Notes: generated by a model from the letters alone, not told the origin. Counted from the first letter of the stretch, positions 43,117 to 52,296 are shown. The stretch is DNA of 64,000 nt from Bradyrhizobium sp. U87765 SZCCT0048 (GCF_018131225.1 NZ_JAFCMM010000001.1:2666001-2730000); one strand, 5' to 3'. Made by a program: numbers and translations.

Positions 43117-44193
43117 CTAGCTCTGGCCGGCCAGCACCTGCTGTGTATCCGTCTGGGCCCGGTCGGATGCCATCCCGCCCAATCGCATCGACAACCAGTC
43201 GGCCACACGTGCCTCGCTGCGCATCATCGCGTCAACGATGTCCCGCGGCGCCGCGTTGACCCCGGGCACCTCCAGATCCATGGCAATGCCGAGACAAACG
43301 CAATCGGCCTGCAACGCCACGGCCTCCTGAACGCTCGCCACATTCCGTTCACTGGCGACAACCAGGAAAGGACAGCGGATCCGCTGCGCAAGGCGCACGC
43401 GGCGCACGGTGTCGCCCGGACGCGCCACGACCTCGTCGCCGCCCGACAGCCACGCGACCCCTGCGCCGACACGCAGGGCATCCCATAGCCCCCCATCGCA
43501 CACCGCCGCGCACACGCGCGCCTCAGCGACCGCAGCACGGGTCGCGATCGCCGCTGCGAGTCCGTCTCCCCAAACCGCGATCCGTTCGGCATCAACGTCA
43601 CGACGAGACGCCAGATAGTCAATACAGTCGCCCACACGCATTTCCGCTGTGATCAGGCCAGCATGCTGCAGGCCCGGCGCATCCGCGACCTCGCTCATCT
43701 CGACCAGCAGCAGCGCCATCCCCTTGGCGATCATCGCAGGGGCGACACGACTCAGCATCAGTTCGAGGGGCTCGTCCTCGTCGCCGATACAGATCACCAC
43801 CGGCGCGCGCGCACTCAAACGCGACGCCGGCAGGAAGCAGGCGCGCAGGGCAGCGCGATCGATGCCGGGTAATGTCACGAATTCAGCCAGCGGTTCGCCG
43901 TGGCGCAGCAAAGTGTCGGCACAGGCGCGCAAACGGGACATCACGTTATCGCGGCGGGGATCCCCGGTTGCGAGGAGATGCAGCGCAGCACGAAAGGCCG
44001 CCAATGCGTTCACGCCGGCCGAGCGCGCGATGCTCTGGCGCCCTTCCCCGATGAGGCGCGTCAACAACGCTGACTGCAGATCGCCGATGCGGAGGCATTC
44101 CTCAAGCCAGTCGCCCCCATCGTCGATGGAGCTCTGGCGTAAGACAAGGCTGTCCGCTGGCGAAGGCATATGGCGGCCGATCAACGTGACCAT
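43117..44193 (-). CDS. Alpha/beta hydrolase-fold protein lacking the nucleophile serine
   Basis: A 358-residue protein with the same layout as the hydrolase at 36.4-37.5 kb: a helical N-terminal cap, then 'APVVICIGDEDEPLELMLSRV' and 'ERIAVWGDGLAAAIATRAA'. At the elbow the expected GxSxG reads GDGLA, so the catalytic Ser is replaced by Gly (codon GGA). The later 'RCPFLVVASERNVASVQEA' keeps the Asp-loop strand, but the Asp and the His motif are not evident. It is either a non-catalytic paralogue or an enzyme with another nucleophile. The reading frame is intact, so it is not an obvious pseudogene. Confidence 0.65.
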   Translation of the reverse strand: MVTLIGRHMPSPADSLVLRQSSIDDGGDWLEECLRIGDLQSALLTRLIGEGRQSIARSAGVNALAAFRAALHLLATGDPRRDNVMSRLRACADTLLRHGEPLAEFVTLPGIDRAALRACFLPASRLSARAPVVICIGDEDEPLELMLSRVAPAMIAKGMALLLVEMSEVADAPGLQHAGLITAEMRVGDCIDYLASRRDVDAERIAVWGDGLAAAIATRAAVAEARVCAAVCDGGLWDALRVGAGVAWLSGGDEVVARPGDTVRRVRLAQRIRCPFLVVASERNVASVQEAVALQADCVCLGIAMDLEVPGVNAAPRDIVDAMMRSEARVADWLSMRLGGMASDRAQTDTQQVLAGQS

Positions 44194-44711
44194 GCCTTAT
44201 GTGGCGCCAACAAAACGGCGGAATCTGTGCTCCTCGTCATTTCCGTTACGATATTTCCGATACCGGATCTTCTCCGGCATCTTCCCCAATCACCGGCGCG
44301 AAGGCTTTTCGCGTTTCTTGCTTGTTGATATCGCCAGCAGAGCGTCGCGCTTCGTAACGATGGTTATCGATCGCGTCATCATCCTGTTCGCCATATTCAT
44401 GACGACGAACTTCGGATCAACGAAGCCAACAATTCTCGCCGGATCGTCACGACGACTCGCGAAGCGCATTGCGTGCGCCATTGCCTAGATGAGCGCGATG
44501 CATAGGCGATATGCATCGGCGATCCCATGCGACATGTTGTACCGGACGTCAAAGTTGCAGAGCGACTGGAACACACATCGCGCTGGACCGCGCCGAATTG
44601 GGACATACAATCGCGGAGCGCATCGAAGCGGCTTCGCCAAAACCTGCGTACGGCAAGCAAATCCCTGGCGACCAATGGCAACGTTGCGACGCGATCGACG
44701 CGCGATCGTGC
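44194..44711. other. Gene-poor gap
   Basis: This 518-nt stretch between two leftward genes has lower GC than its surroundings. Small open frames are present on both strands; the best is a leftward 63-codon frame ending at 44290. None has a ribosome-binding site or recognisable domain. I see no RNA gene, repeat or terminator here. Confidence 0.4.
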
Positions 44712-45122
44712 TTACGGCTTGACGACGGCGAGCGTGATGATCGCGGCCAGAGACACGAAAATCCACGGCCACGGCGACCATCGTGCAAGCGCACCCGTTG
44801 TCACGAAACGCCGTACCTGGCCCGACATCATGCCATGCATCGCCGACAGCGCCACCACGACCGCAAGCTTGATCTGAAGCCATCCGCTCGTGAACCAGCC
44901 CGCGGACAGCGCCAGCACCATCCCCAGCGCCCAGACAGCGAGCAACGCCGGCAGCGTGAACAGGCGGTCCCATCGCAACGCCAGCGGAGCGATCTGACGC
45001 ACGGCCTCCGGCGCTCGCCGTCCGGCCACGAGCAACGACGACAGCGCCAGCAGTCCGGCCACAAAGACGAATGTGCAGATCACATGCAGCGCTTTCAGCC
45101 AGGGATAGAGCGACGTCAGCAT
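44712..45122 (-). CDS. CopD/HemJ-like small membrane protein
   Basis: A 136-residue protein with four hydrophobic helices. 'YPWLKALHVICTFVFVAGLLAL' resembles the first helix of HemJ/CopD-type proteins, including the conserved His, and 'WDRLFTLPALLAVWALGMVLAL' follows. HemJ oxidises protoporphyrinogen IX; CopD-like proteins act in copper uptake. It is shorter than a typical HemJ, so the function is open. The ATG overlaps the stop of the DUF3817 gene by one base (TAATG). Confidence 0.65.
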   Translation of the reverse strand: MLTSLYPWLKALHVICTFVFVAGLLALSSLLVAGRRAPEAVRQIAPLALRWDRLFTLPALLAVWALGMVLALSAGWFTSGWLQIKLAVVVALSAMHGMMSGQVRRFVTTGALARWSPWPWIFVSLAAIITLAVVKP

Positions 45123-45448
45123 TATGGCCGCGCCGCGATGCGGCGCGCGGCCTTGCGCGCGAACAAGGCGAGATTGGCAAATCCCGCGAACGGCACGAAC
45201 GCGCTTGCCAGCAACCGAAACGCCTCGCTCCGGGTCCAGCCGCCTTCCGCAAGCGCCGCGACGACAGCCCGGCAATAGGCGAGGAAGACGAGGCCATGCA
45301 CGGGTCCCATGACATGCACCGCGACGGGCCAGCCCGCGACATGTTTCAACGGCACGGCAACGCCCACGAGCCCGAGCAGCGTGAGGGTTTCGGCGATCGC
45401 AAGCGCCCTGAGCCGCCGCAACCGCACCAGCTTGTTGTCATCCGACAT
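45122..45448 (-). CDS. DUF3817-family membrane protein
   Basis: A 108-residue protein starting at an ATG with GGGGAGAG upstream. 'RALAIAETLTLLGLVGVAVPLKH' and 'GPVHGLVFLAYCRAV' are the DUF3817 signature (Glu in helix 1, 'PLK', 'HG.xFLxY'). Three helices are expected. Function unknown. It forms a two-gene unit with the CopD/HemJ-like gene and is divergent from the GlxA-type regulator. Confidence 0.75.
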   Translation of the reverse strand: MSDDNKLVRLRRLRALAIAETLTLLGLVGVAVPLKHVAGWPVAVHVMGPVHGLVFLAYCRAVVAALAEGGWTRSEAFRLLASAFVPFAGFANLALFARKAARRIAARP

Positions 45449-45594
45449 CGCCAGCTCTCCCCGACCACGATCGGGCTCCACCTACGGCAAGGCTGGTCCG
45501 GGCCGTGAGTGGCGGAAATGACATTATACGATCATTTTCCGCCAGTTGCGGCCGTGATAGTGTTCACCGGGACTTCGCAGCCACCTGGGGCTTC

Positions 45595-46545
45595 ATGCAC
45601 AAGATCGCCATTCTCGCGCTGGAGGGCTTCGTGCCGTTCGACCTCTCGATCCCGTGCGAGGTGTTCGAACGAGCACGCAACTCATCGGGGCAACCGTGCT
45701 ACACCGTGCGCGTATGCGCCGAGACCACCGACGTGCGCTCACGCAATTTCACGCTGCGTGCGGATTGGGGATTGAAAGAATTGGCGTCGGCCGACACCGT
45801 GCTGATTCCCGGCGTCGACGATGTCACGGTGCCTGTTTCACCGCGCGTCCTCAAGGCGCTGCGCGCGGCATGGACGCGCGGTGCCCGGTTAGGATCGATC
45901 TGTTCGGGAGCCTTCGTCCTCGCAGCGAGTGGGCTACTGGACGGCCGCCGCGCGACCACACACTGGCTGTGTGCCGACGAACTCGCTCGACGGCATCCGC
46001 GTATTGCGGTCGATGCGAACGTGCTGTTCGTCGACGAGGGACGGCTGATCACGTCGGCGGGCGCGTCGGCCGGTCTGGATATGTGCCTGCATCTCGTCCA
46101 TCGCGACCATGGCCAAGCTGTCGCAGCAGACGCCGCCCGGCTCGCCGTCGCGCCGCTCGGGCGCGATGGCGGTCAGTCCCAGTTCATCCGGCACCCGCCA
46201 CCAAACGCCTCGAGCCTTGCGGCACTCCTCGACTGGATGAGCGCCAATCTCGATCGCGCGCTCGATGTCCGCGCTCTCGCCCGCCAAGCCGGCATGAGCG
46301 AGCGCACGCTGGCGCGCCGCTTCCGCGACCAGACTGGAACGACGCCGCTGCAATGGCTGCTGACGCGACGAATCCGCCGGGCGCAGGAACTGCTTGAAAC
46401 CAGCACGCTGCTGATCGACCGGATCGCGCAGACGACCGGATTCGAATCGCCCGTCAGTTTCCGATCGCGCTTCCGGCGCATCGTCGGCATCAGCCCGACC
46501 GCCTATCGCCAGCGTTTCAAGGCACCCATGGAGAAGGCCAGCTGA
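45595..46545 (+). CDS. GlxA-family transcriptional regulator (DJ-1/PfpI + AraC HTH)
   Basis: A 316-residue regulator. The N-terminal DJ-1/PfpI domain begins 'KIAILALEGFVPFDLSIPCEVFE' and has the elbow 'LGSICSGAFVLAASGLLDGR' with its Cys. The C-terminal AraC domain has 'ALARQAGMSERTLARRFRDQTGTTPLQWL' and 'LIDRIAQTTGFESPVSFRSRFRRIVGISPTAYR'. GlxA-type regulators control amine, carnitine or glycine-betaine catabolism in other bacteria; the target here is unknown. The ATG at 45595 matches the usual start of the family. Confidence 0.87.
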   Translation: MHKIAILALEGFVPFDLSIPCEVFERARNSSGQPCYTVRVCAETTDVRSRNFTLRADWGLKELASADTVLIPGVDDVTVPVSPRVLKALRAAWTRGARLGSICSGAFVLAASGLLDGRRATTHWLCADELARRHPRIAVDANVLFVDEGRLITSAGASAGLDMCLHLVHRDHGQAVAADAARLAVAPLGRDGGQSQFIRHPPPNASSLAALLDWMSANLDRALDVRALARQAGMSERTLARRFRDQTGTTPLQWLLTRRIRRAQELLETSTLLIDRIAQTTGFESPVSFRSRFRRIVGISPTAYRQRFKAPMEKAS

Positions 46546-46765
46546 CCAGCGACGAGCCGCTCTCCGCACCGCGCGCACCAAACGACCCGCACATTGCGTG
46601 CGGCAGGGACGATGTGATGAGCTGCCAGAGCGCTGGAGAACAATCGTCTCTGAACGGCGCGCCGGACTGCACTCGGGAGGAGACTCGATCGTGCAAGACC
46701 CCCGTCGCGAGACGCGTTCGTCGGGAAAAGTCTTGATCGAGGAAAAGTTATGACATGGGAGGACT

Positions 46766-46842
46766 TGGTAGCGGGAGAGGGACTCGAACCCCCGACCCCA
46801 GGATTATGATTCCCGTGCTCTAACCAGCTGAGCTACCCCGCC
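46766..46842 (-). tRNA. tRNA-Met (CAU), elongator type
   Basis: Read on the minus strand, the gene folds into a full cloverleaf: a 7-bp acceptor stem starting GGCGGGG with G-U pairs at its first and last positions, D-arm TAGCTCAGCTGGTTAGAGC, anticodon stem CGGGA/TCCTG around loop ATCATAA (anticodon CAT), a T-arm with GTTCGAG, and an encoded CCA. The first pair is G-U and not the C-A mismatch of initiators, so this is not tRNA-fMet. A lysidine-modified tRNA-Ile(CAU) has the same anticodon and cannot be fully excluded, but the body resembles elongator Met. Confidence 0.93.
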
Positions 46843-46961
46843 AAGTCGGCTCGCAGCGGCCGAACCGCCTGCGAACGGGCGGCATATAAGGAGGCTGCCA
46901 AATCGATGTCAAGCAACCTCCCCCAAATCCCTGGAAATCTCTGTCGGATCGGGAAAAATCG

Positions 46962-47324
46962 CTATTTCGGGCGGACCGACGGATCCCCGCCCGGGCTCCC
47001 TGGCGGCGGAATCACGGGCGTGTTGCCGCCTCCTGGCGCCGGCGCCCGTATGTCCGGGTCGACATTGGCCGGGGGGCAGAGCACACCATCAGATTTGGCC
47101 AGTTTGTCACCGAGCGGCTCCTGCGCCTGCCCGGTCGTCAGATCCTCGGGCGCGAGGGCGCCGTCACGCGGCTCGGTCGGTGCGCAGCGCCGGGCGGCAT
47201 TGTCGACGACTGGCAGGGCCGTCGGGGGCTGGGGTGTCGCCGCGGACGGCGGCGCCTGGGCATGGATCAGCGTCGGAACCAGCAGGCTCGCGCCGATCAT
47301 GGAAAGGGTACGGGTCCATCGCAT
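46962..47324 (-). CDS. Hypothetical secreted proline-rich protein
   Basis: 120 residues from the ATG at 47324. The signal peptide 'MRWTRTLSMIGASLLVPTLIHAQA' is followed by a Pro/Ala/Gly-rich chain with two Cys and no recognisable domain ('GVLCPPANVDPDIRAPAPGG'). It is probably a small periplasmic or surface protein. It follows the methyltransferase on the same strand. A rightward open frame covers the same DNA but lacks a signal peptide and a ribosome-binding site. Confidence 0.6.
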   Translation of the reverse strand: MRWTRTLSMIGASLLVPTLIHAQAPPSAATPQPPTALPVVDNAARRCAPTEPRDGALAPEDLTTGQAQEPLGDKLAKSDGVLCPPANVDPDIRAPAPGGGNTPVIPPPGSPGGDPSVRPK

Positions 47325-47390
47325 GCCAGAGAAACCCGGCACGTTGCAGCTCGTTCCCCGGAACCGCAGCCCGCAACATCGTGACGAGCG

Positions 47391-48032
47391 TCACGACGCC
47401 TTGACGTAGCGGATGAGCGAAAAGTGTCCCATCGGCGGCATCGGCCGCCGCTCTCTGAGCGAGACGCCGCCATGGCGCTTTGCCCAGTTCTCGAGGCGCG
47501 CCCAGGGAAACTCCGGACGCCACCCGAGCCGGCGCGCCAGTGGCGCGAAGCCCATTTCGAACATGCGGCGCGGCCCGCTCTCGGCGCCGATGTGATTGAC
47601 AAGGATCAGCTCGCCGCCCGGCTTCAGCACGCGGACGAAATCGTCGAGCGTCGCCTCCGGATCCGGCACCGCGGTGATGACGTATTGCGCCACGACCGCG
47701 TCGAACGTGTTGTCGGCGAAGGCGAGATGCTTCGCATCCATCACCGACAGCGTCTCGACGTTGGCGAGGTTGAGCGCACGGACGCGCTCCTGTGCCTTGC
47801 GCAACATCGGTTCGGAAATGTCGACGCCGCAGATCCGCGTGGTCGGCGAATAGTCCGACAGCGACAGCCCCGTGCCGACACCGACATCGAGGATACGGCC
47901 GCCAATGGCGTCCGCAACCGCGATCGTGGATTTGCGGCCCTGGTCGAACACCGGCCCGAACACCAGGTCGTAGACCGGCGCCCAGCGCGCATACGCTTTC
48001 GCGACACCGGCGCGATCGATATCGTTTGCCAT
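47391..48032 (-). CDS. Class I SAM methyltransferase, PmtA-like (phospholipid N-methyltransferase)
   Basis: A 213-residue enzyme. 'KAYARWAPVYDLVFG' at the N-terminus and the SAM motif 'GRILDVGVGTGLSLSDY' match the Rhodobacter-type phosphatidylethanolamine N-methyltransferases and UbiE-like enzymes. 'DAVVAQYVITAVPDPEATL' and 'VLKPGGELILVNHIG' complete the fold. PmtA makes phosphatidylcholine by three methylations, and its proteins are of this length. A general UbiE-type methyltransferase remains possible. It starts 22 nt after mnmA, so they are probably co-transcribed. Confidence 0.75.
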   Translation of the reverse strand: MANDIDRAGVAKAYARWAPVYDLVFGPVFDQGRKSTIAVADAIGGRILDVGVGTGLSLSDYSPTTRICGVDISEPMLRKAQERVRALNLANVETLSVMDAKHLAFADNTFDAVVAQYVITAVPDPEATLDDFVRVLKPGGELILVNHIGAESGPRRMFEMGFAPLARRLGWRPEFPWARLENWAKRHGGVSLRERRPMPPMGHFSLIRYVKAS

Positions 48033-48054
48033 CCCCCTGCCCTGTCGATTGGCG

Positions 48055-49248
48055 TCAGTGCACGTCCGCGGCCAGCGGCTCGGACGTCGCTACGGCGGCC
48101 CCCGGCCGCACCACCTGCGGCATCGCGTGAGTAATGAATCCGCCGCCAAGCACCCGCGCCTGCCCCGTCGGCGCATCGTAAAACACACAGGCCTGCCCCG
48201 GCGAAACGCCTTCCTCGCCATCGACCAGTTCCACCTCGTAGACGCCCCCGGCCTGACGCAGCCAGGCGGGTTGCGCCGCACGTGTCGAGCGCACCTTGAC
48301 GAACATCTCGAGCCCGCGGCTCGCCGCCTCGACGAGCGAACCGTCTCCGATCCAGTTGACGTCGCGCAGCATGATGCGGCGCATGCGTAGCGCCTCGCGC
48401 GGCCCGACCACCACGTGGCGTGTCGTCGCGTCGAGCCGCACCACATAGAGCGGCACGTCGGCGGCGATGCCGAGGCCCCGGCGCTGGCCGACCGTGAAGT
48501 GCGCGATTCCCTGATGCTTGCCGATGACACGTCCGTCCAGGTCGACGATGTCACCGGGCTGCATCGCGTTGGGCTTGAGCCGCTCGATCACGTCCGTGTA
48601 GCGGCCAGTCGGCACGAAGCAGATGTCCTGGCTGTCGTGCTTGTCCGCCACAGACAGATCGAAGCGGCGCGCCAGCTCGCGCGTCTGCGCCTTGGTCATG
48701 TCCCCGAGCGGAAAGCGCAGGTCCTGCAGCTGCTCGCCCGTAGTGGCAAACAGAAAGTAGCTCTGGTCGCGTTCGGCATCGGCGGCGCACACCAGCGCGC
48801 GCGAACCATCAGCGAGACGGCGCGATGACACATAGTGGCCGGTAGCCAGCGCCTGCGCGCCGAGCTCGCGGGCCGTCGTCAGCAGGTCGCGAAACTTGAT
48901 CGAGCGGTTGCACTCGATGCACGGTACCGGCGTCTCGCCGAGCACATAGCTTTCGGCGAAGCGGTCGATCACCGCCTCGCGGAAGCGGCTTTCATAATCG
49001 AGTACATAGTGCGGAATGCCGATCCGCTCGGCGACCGCGCGCGCGTCATAGATATCCTGGCCCGCACAGCACGCGCCCTTGCGATGGGTCGCCGCGCCGT
49101 GATCGTAAAGCTGCAGAGTGATACCAACGACGTCATAGCCCTGCGCCTTCAGCAGCGCAGCCGTGGTCGACGAATCGACGCCGCCCGACATGGCGACGAC
49201 CACCCGCGTGTCCTCGGGACGACCTTCCAGATCCAGACTGTTGAGCAT
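48055..49248 (-). CDS. mnmA: tRNA-specific 2-thiouridylase MnmA
   Basis: A 397-residue cytoplasmic enzyme that inserts sulfur at C2 of wobble uridine 34 in tRNAs for Lys, Glu and Gln. The ATP PP-loop '[18 protein letters not shown]' is at 17-34. The catalytic Cys pair lies in '[12 protein letters not shown]' and 'QDICFVPTG'. The C-terminal beta-barrel has 'GQRRGLGIA' and '[11 protein letters not shown]'. Length and motifs are normal for the family. The sulfur donor relay (IscS/Tus) is not in this window. Confidence 0.95.
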   Translation of the reverse strand: MLNSLDLEGRPEDTRVVVAMSGGVDSSTTAALLKAQGYDVVGITLQLYDHGAATHRKGACCAGQDIYDARAVAERIGIPHYVLDYESRFREAVIDRFAESYVLGETPVPCIECNRSIKFRDLLTTARELGAQALATGHYVSSRRLADGSRALVCAADAERDQSYFLFATTGEQLQDLRFPLGDMTKAQTRELARRFDLSVADKHDSQDICFVPTGRYTDVIERLKPNAMQPGDIVDLDGRVIGKHQGIAHFTVGQRRGLGIAADVPLYVVRLDATTRHVVVGPREALRMRRIMLRDVNWIGDGSLVEAASRGLEMFVKVRSTRAAQPAWLRQAGGVYEVELVDGEEGVSPGQACVFYDAPTGQARVLGGGFITHAMPQVVRPGAAVATSEPLAADVH

Positions 49249-49475
49249 TTCGTTCGGCCAACCTCACCCGCGGCGCCGACTCCTGGAGCCGCCGACCGTC
49301 ACATCCACTCTTTATAGTAGTTGGGTCTCCGGTGAAGCAATTGGAACGGCTTGCCCCCGACTAGAATGGGGCAAATCTTGCCGCCGGGCAGAAACGCGCC
49401 GTCCGGCAGGAACCGGTTACGCCCTTCGATCAATCTAAGCATCTGAAATAGCTATCATTTATCAGACGACGGAAC

Positions 49476-49491
49476 TGGCCCACTCCTTGCT
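49476..49491 (+). promoter_or_regulatory. Sigma-54 promoter of fliK
   Basis: TGGCCCACTCCTTGCT contains GG at 49477-49478 and GC at 49489-49490, exactly ten bases apart as in -24/-12 promoters (consensus TGGCAC-N5-TTGC). The predicted start would be near 49502, 23 nt before fliK. The sigma-54 activator FlbD is encoded 7 kb downstream. Confidence 0.75.
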
Positions 49492-49524
49492 GAGACATGG
49501 TTGCTCTAGTGCAAGAGGGTTCCC

Positions 49525-51027
49525 GTGTTCAGTGTCACGTCCGATCCGTCCGCGACTACCGCGCCGCCGCCAGCGCGGCCGCGCTCAAGCTCGTCCGCGC
49601 CGTCGTCCGGCAGCGGCAGCTTTGCCGCGCTGGTCAGCAGCAACGCGGATGCGGCCGACCGAGCCCGATCCTCGTCCAACAACCAATCCTCGGCCCAGCA
49701 AACATCCAATCGGCCATCATCGTCGGACCAGCAGGACAATAATACCTCTAACACACCGCCTTCAAACAATACGCCTGCATCGCAGCCCGCTCAGGGCGCG
49801 GCGGCGCAGCCCGGCAAGAACGGTGCCGGCAGCAAGAACGGCAAGGCCGACAAAGCGGACAAATCCGATTCCGACAAGGACAGTCCGCAGAAGGCCTCCG
49901 ACAAGACAGCGGATACGGTCACCCCGGCTCAGGCGACAGCCCCGCAACAGCAGCCTGTCGCCGTGGCCATCGCCGCCACCGTAACGGCCGGCAGCACTCC
50001 GACGGGCGGCGCCGACGCCGTGGCGGCGGGGACAACGACAGGCGCCATCGCGGGAACATCCCTGGCCGGCGGTGCCGGCGTTGCCGGAACGACAGGCGCG
50101 ACTGCAGCGACCGAAGCGACCACCGCCGGGGCGGAGCTCGTTGCCGCTGCCGGGACAGGTCAGAACGGACCTGGCAGGACGGCAACCGCGGGCGCAACCG
50201 CGCAAGCCGGCAAGAGCGGCGACAAGACGGCGCAGACCACCGCCAAGGCCACGTCCCAGGCAACCGACACGACCACAGGCACGACCGGCGTGCCCCAGAC
50301 CGACGGAACCGCCGCCGCGACAGGCAATGCGACACAGGCCCAGCCGGCCAACGGCCAGGCTAAGCCGGACGCGGCCGAGCAGGCCGGCAGCGGCAAGGGC
50401 GACGTGAACGCCAAGGACGGCGATGCGACCGCCCCCGGGGGCGGCCATCACCAGCAGACCTTCACCCTTGACGCTTCGGCCCTGCCGGCGAACGCGAGCC
50501 AGCATGCCGCCGCTACGCTGCAGCTCCAGCACAGCGCAGCGATCACGGGGTCGGCATCCACGGCGACAGCCGCCACCGCCAGCAGCCAGGGGGCAATACC
50601 GGTCAGCGGCGTCGCTGTGGCACTGACGACCCAGGCCCAAGCCGGCAACAGCCGGTTCGAAATACGGCTCGACCCGCCCGAGCTCGGCCGCATCGACGTG
50701 CGTCTCGACGTCGACAAGAACGGCCAGGTGACCTCGCATCTCACGGTCGACAAGGTCGAGACCTTCAACATGCTGCAGCGGGATGCGCCGCATCTGCAGC
50801 GCGCGCTCGAGGACGCCGGCCTCAAGACCGGGGACAGTGGTCTTCAGTTCAGTCTGCGCGATCAGTCATCATTCTCGTCGAACAGCCGCGGCGACGACGG
50901 CAGCTCAGGCCGCAATCCACAACGGCTGGTGATCCACGACGACGACAACACCGTTCCGACACAGGTAGCCGGGCGCAGCTATGGCCGCGCCTACGGTGCC
51001 GCCGGTGGCGTCGATATCAGGGTGTGA
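49525..51027 (+). CDS. fliK: Flagellar hook-length control protein FliK
   Basis: A 500-residue protein starting with GTG (AGAGGG upstream). Residues 1-360 are low-complexity, dominated by Ala, Thr, Gly and Ser, the flexible ruler that measures the hook. The C-terminal domain (about 375-470) is the Flg_hook domain: 'RFEIRLDPPELGRIDVRLDV', 'VTSHLTVDKVETFNMLQRDA', 'PHLQRALEDAGL'. It is exported by the flagellar type III system and switches export specificity when the hook is complete. flgD follows after 9 nt. Confidence 0.9.
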   Translation: MFSVTSDPSATTAPPPARPRSSSSAPSSGSGSFAALVSSNADAADRARSSSNNQSSAQQTSNRPSSSDQQDNNTSNTPPSNNTPASQPAQGAAAQPGKNGAGSKNGKADKADKSDSDKDSPQKASDKTADTVTPAQATAPQQQPVAVAIAATVTAGSTPTGGADAVAAGTTTGAIAGTSLAGGAGVAGTTGATAATEATTAGAELVAAAGTGQNGPGRTATAGATAQAGKSGDKTAQTTAKATSQATDTTTGTTGVPQTDGTAAATGNATQAQPANGQAKPDAAEQAGSGKGDVNAKDGDATAPGGGHHQQTFTLDASALPANASQHAAATLQLQHSAAITGSASTATAATASSQGAIPVSGVAVALTTQAQAGNSRFEIRLDPPELGRIDVRLDVDKNGQVTSHLTVDKVETFNMLQRDAPHLQRALEDAGLKTGDSGLQFSLRDQSSFSSNSRGDDGSSGRNPQRLVIHDDDNTVPTQVAGRSYGRAYGAAGGVDIRV

Positions 51028-51036
51028 GGAGAGATC

Positions 51037-51765
51037 ATGGCCATTGATGCCACCCCGCCTGGAGCAATTACGTCTGCGCCTTCGAGCGCCCCCTCGTCCG
51101 GCAGTTCAAGCAGCTCCGGATCGGGTTCGGGGACCAGCACCCCGGGCCTTGCGGATAATTTTCAGACCTTTCTGACGCTGCTGACCACGCAGCTGAAGAA
51201 CCAGAATCCGCTCGACCCGCTTGATACCAACCAGTTCACCCAGCAACTCGTGCAGTTTGCGCAGGTCGAACAGCAGCTCAAGGCCAACACCCAGCTCACC
51301 ACGCTGGTCAATATCGAGAAGACAGCGCAGTCGACGCAGGCGCTGGCGTTCGTCGGCGCCACGGTGGTCGTCGACGGCAGCACGACCTCGCTCGCCAAGA
51401 ACGCATCGACCGGAAAGAGCACGGCCACCTGGACGTTCAATTCGCCCAAAAGCGCCTCGGCGGTGATGACCATCACCAACTCCGCCGGTCAGACCGTCTA
51501 TAGTGGCAACTTCTCCCTCAACTCGGGCAATGCCAATTTCGTCTGGGACGGCAAGGGCACCGACGGCACGCAGTGGCCTGACGGCAGCTACAAGATGAGC
51601 GTGACGGCCAAGGACGCCAACGGACAGGCCGTCGCTGTATCGACCCAGATTCGGGGCGTGGTCGATTCCGTCGACCTCACCGCGAACCCGGCGCTGCTGT
51701 CGATCGGCGGACAGAGCTACACCACCGACAAGATCAAGAGCGTGGTGCGCCCGACCTCTTCCTGA
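51037..51765 (+). CDS. flgD: Flagellar hook-capping protein FlgD
   Basis: A 242-residue scaffold that caps the growing hook. The N-terminal block 'FLTLLTTQLKNQNPLDPLDTNQFTQQLVQFAQVEQQ' is the FlgD signature; it is preceded by a Ser/Gly linker. The C-terminal half has the FlgD Ig-like/Tudor fold ('TWTFNSPKSASAVMTITNSAG', 'FVWDGKGTDGTQWPDGSY'). GAGGAGAG lies just before the ATG. Co-transcribed with fliK. Confidence 0.93.
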   Translation: MAIDATPPGAITSAPSSAPSSGSSSSSGSGSGTSTPGLADNFQTFLTLLTTQLKNQNPLDPLDTNQFTQQLVQFAQVEQQLKANTQLTTLVNIEKTAQSTQALAFVGATVVVDGSTTSLAKNASTGKSTATWTFNSPKSASAVMTITNSAGQTVYSGNFSLNSGNANFVWDGKGTDGTQWPDGSYKMSVTAKDANGQAVAVSTQIRGVVDSVDLTANPALLSIGGQSYTTDKIKSVVRPTSS

Positions 51766-51809
51766 CGACGGCCACCGCGCCGCCGTTCACCATCCTGTCG
51801 TCTGTTTTC

Positions 51810-51841
51810 GCCCCCGTCCGCCACCCGCGGCCGGGGGCTTT
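51810..51841 (+). terminator. Candidate terminator after flgD
   Basis: GCCCCCG (51810-51816) pairs with CGGGGGC (51832-51838) and is followed by TTT. The stem is GC-rich and the T-run is short. It lies 45 nt after the flgD stop. Confidence 0.5.
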
Positions 51842-51889
51842 GGCGCATGGCGCGTTCTGTCCAAGGAGATTCTCATTGAAGCCATATGC

Positions 51890-51904
51890 TTAGGCAAATT
51901 TTAA
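51890..51904 (+). promoter_or_regulatory. CtrA-like box upstream of sciP
   Basis: TTAG-GCAAATT-TTAA fits the TTAA-N7-TTAA CtrA consensus with one change (TTAG). It lies 57 nt before the sciP start. In Caulobacter sciP is activated by CtrA and its product then inhibits CtrA, so a site here makes regulatory sense. Confidence 0.55.
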
Positions 51905-51960
51905 GCGGCCGGGGGTAGAGTTCCCAAGTGAGTTCAGTGGTTAGAGTATGTGAGTAAGCC

Positions 51961-52236
51961 ATGACAGAACCCCATCGCCCGAGGGTGAAATACGTCATCG
52001 GGCCTGACGGCAGCCCGTTAACGATCGCGGATCTGCCTGCTCCAGGGACAAAACGGTGGGTCATCCGCCGCAAAGCCGAGGTCGTAGCCGCCGTTCGCGG
52101 AGGCCTGCTGTCCCTCGAGGAAGCCTGCAGCCGTTACACTCTGACCGTCGACGAGTTTCTCTCCTGGCAGTTCTCCATTGACCAGCATGGCCTGGCCGGG
52201 CTGCGCACCACCCGAATCCAGCAGTACCGCCAGTAA
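51961..52236 (+). CDS. sciP: CtrA inhibitor SciP (DUF1153)
   Basis: A 91-residue helix-turn-helix protein. 'HRPRVKYVIGPDGSPLTIADLPAPGTKRWVIRRKAEVVAAV' and 'LSLEEACSRYTLTVDEFLSWQ' cover the whole DUF1153 family. In Caulobacter SciP binds CtrA and prevents it from recruiting RNA polymerase, shaping cell-cycle and flagellar expression. Its place between flgD and fliF, both classic CtrA-hierarchy genes, fits. A CtrA-like box lies upstream and a strong terminator downstream, so it is its own transcription unit. Confidence 0.92.
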   Translation: MTEPHRPRVKYVIGPDGSPLTIADLPAPGTKRWVIRRKAEVVAAVRGGLLSLEEACSRYTLTVDEFLSWQFSIDQHGLAGLRTTRIQQYRQ

Positions 52237-52269
52237 GCAGAGCGCCTGCAAAACGCCCGACATTCGAGA

Positions 52270-52296
52270 AAGCCGGTCCCCAGGACCGGCTTTTTT
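52270..52296 (+). terminator. Rho-independent terminator of sciP
   Basis: AAGCCGGTCC (52270-52279) pairs perfectly with GGACCGGCTT (52283-52292) around a 3-nt loop and runs into TTTT. Confidence 0.9.

Noticed and set aside
44290..44481. 63-codon leftward frame in the gene-poor gap
   Set aside because: Basic, no domain, weak ribosome-binding site and no operon partner. Not enough to call a gene.
46906..47409. 167-codon rightward frame opposite the secreted proline-rich protein
   Set aside because: It lacks a ribosome-binding site and signal peptide. The leftward frame has a proper signal peptide and follows a co-directional gene.
49762..50793. Leftward Gly/Arg/Leu-rich frame of 343 codons
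   Set aside because: Antisense to the low-complexity part of fliK; the apparent length comes from repeated Ala/Thr codons.
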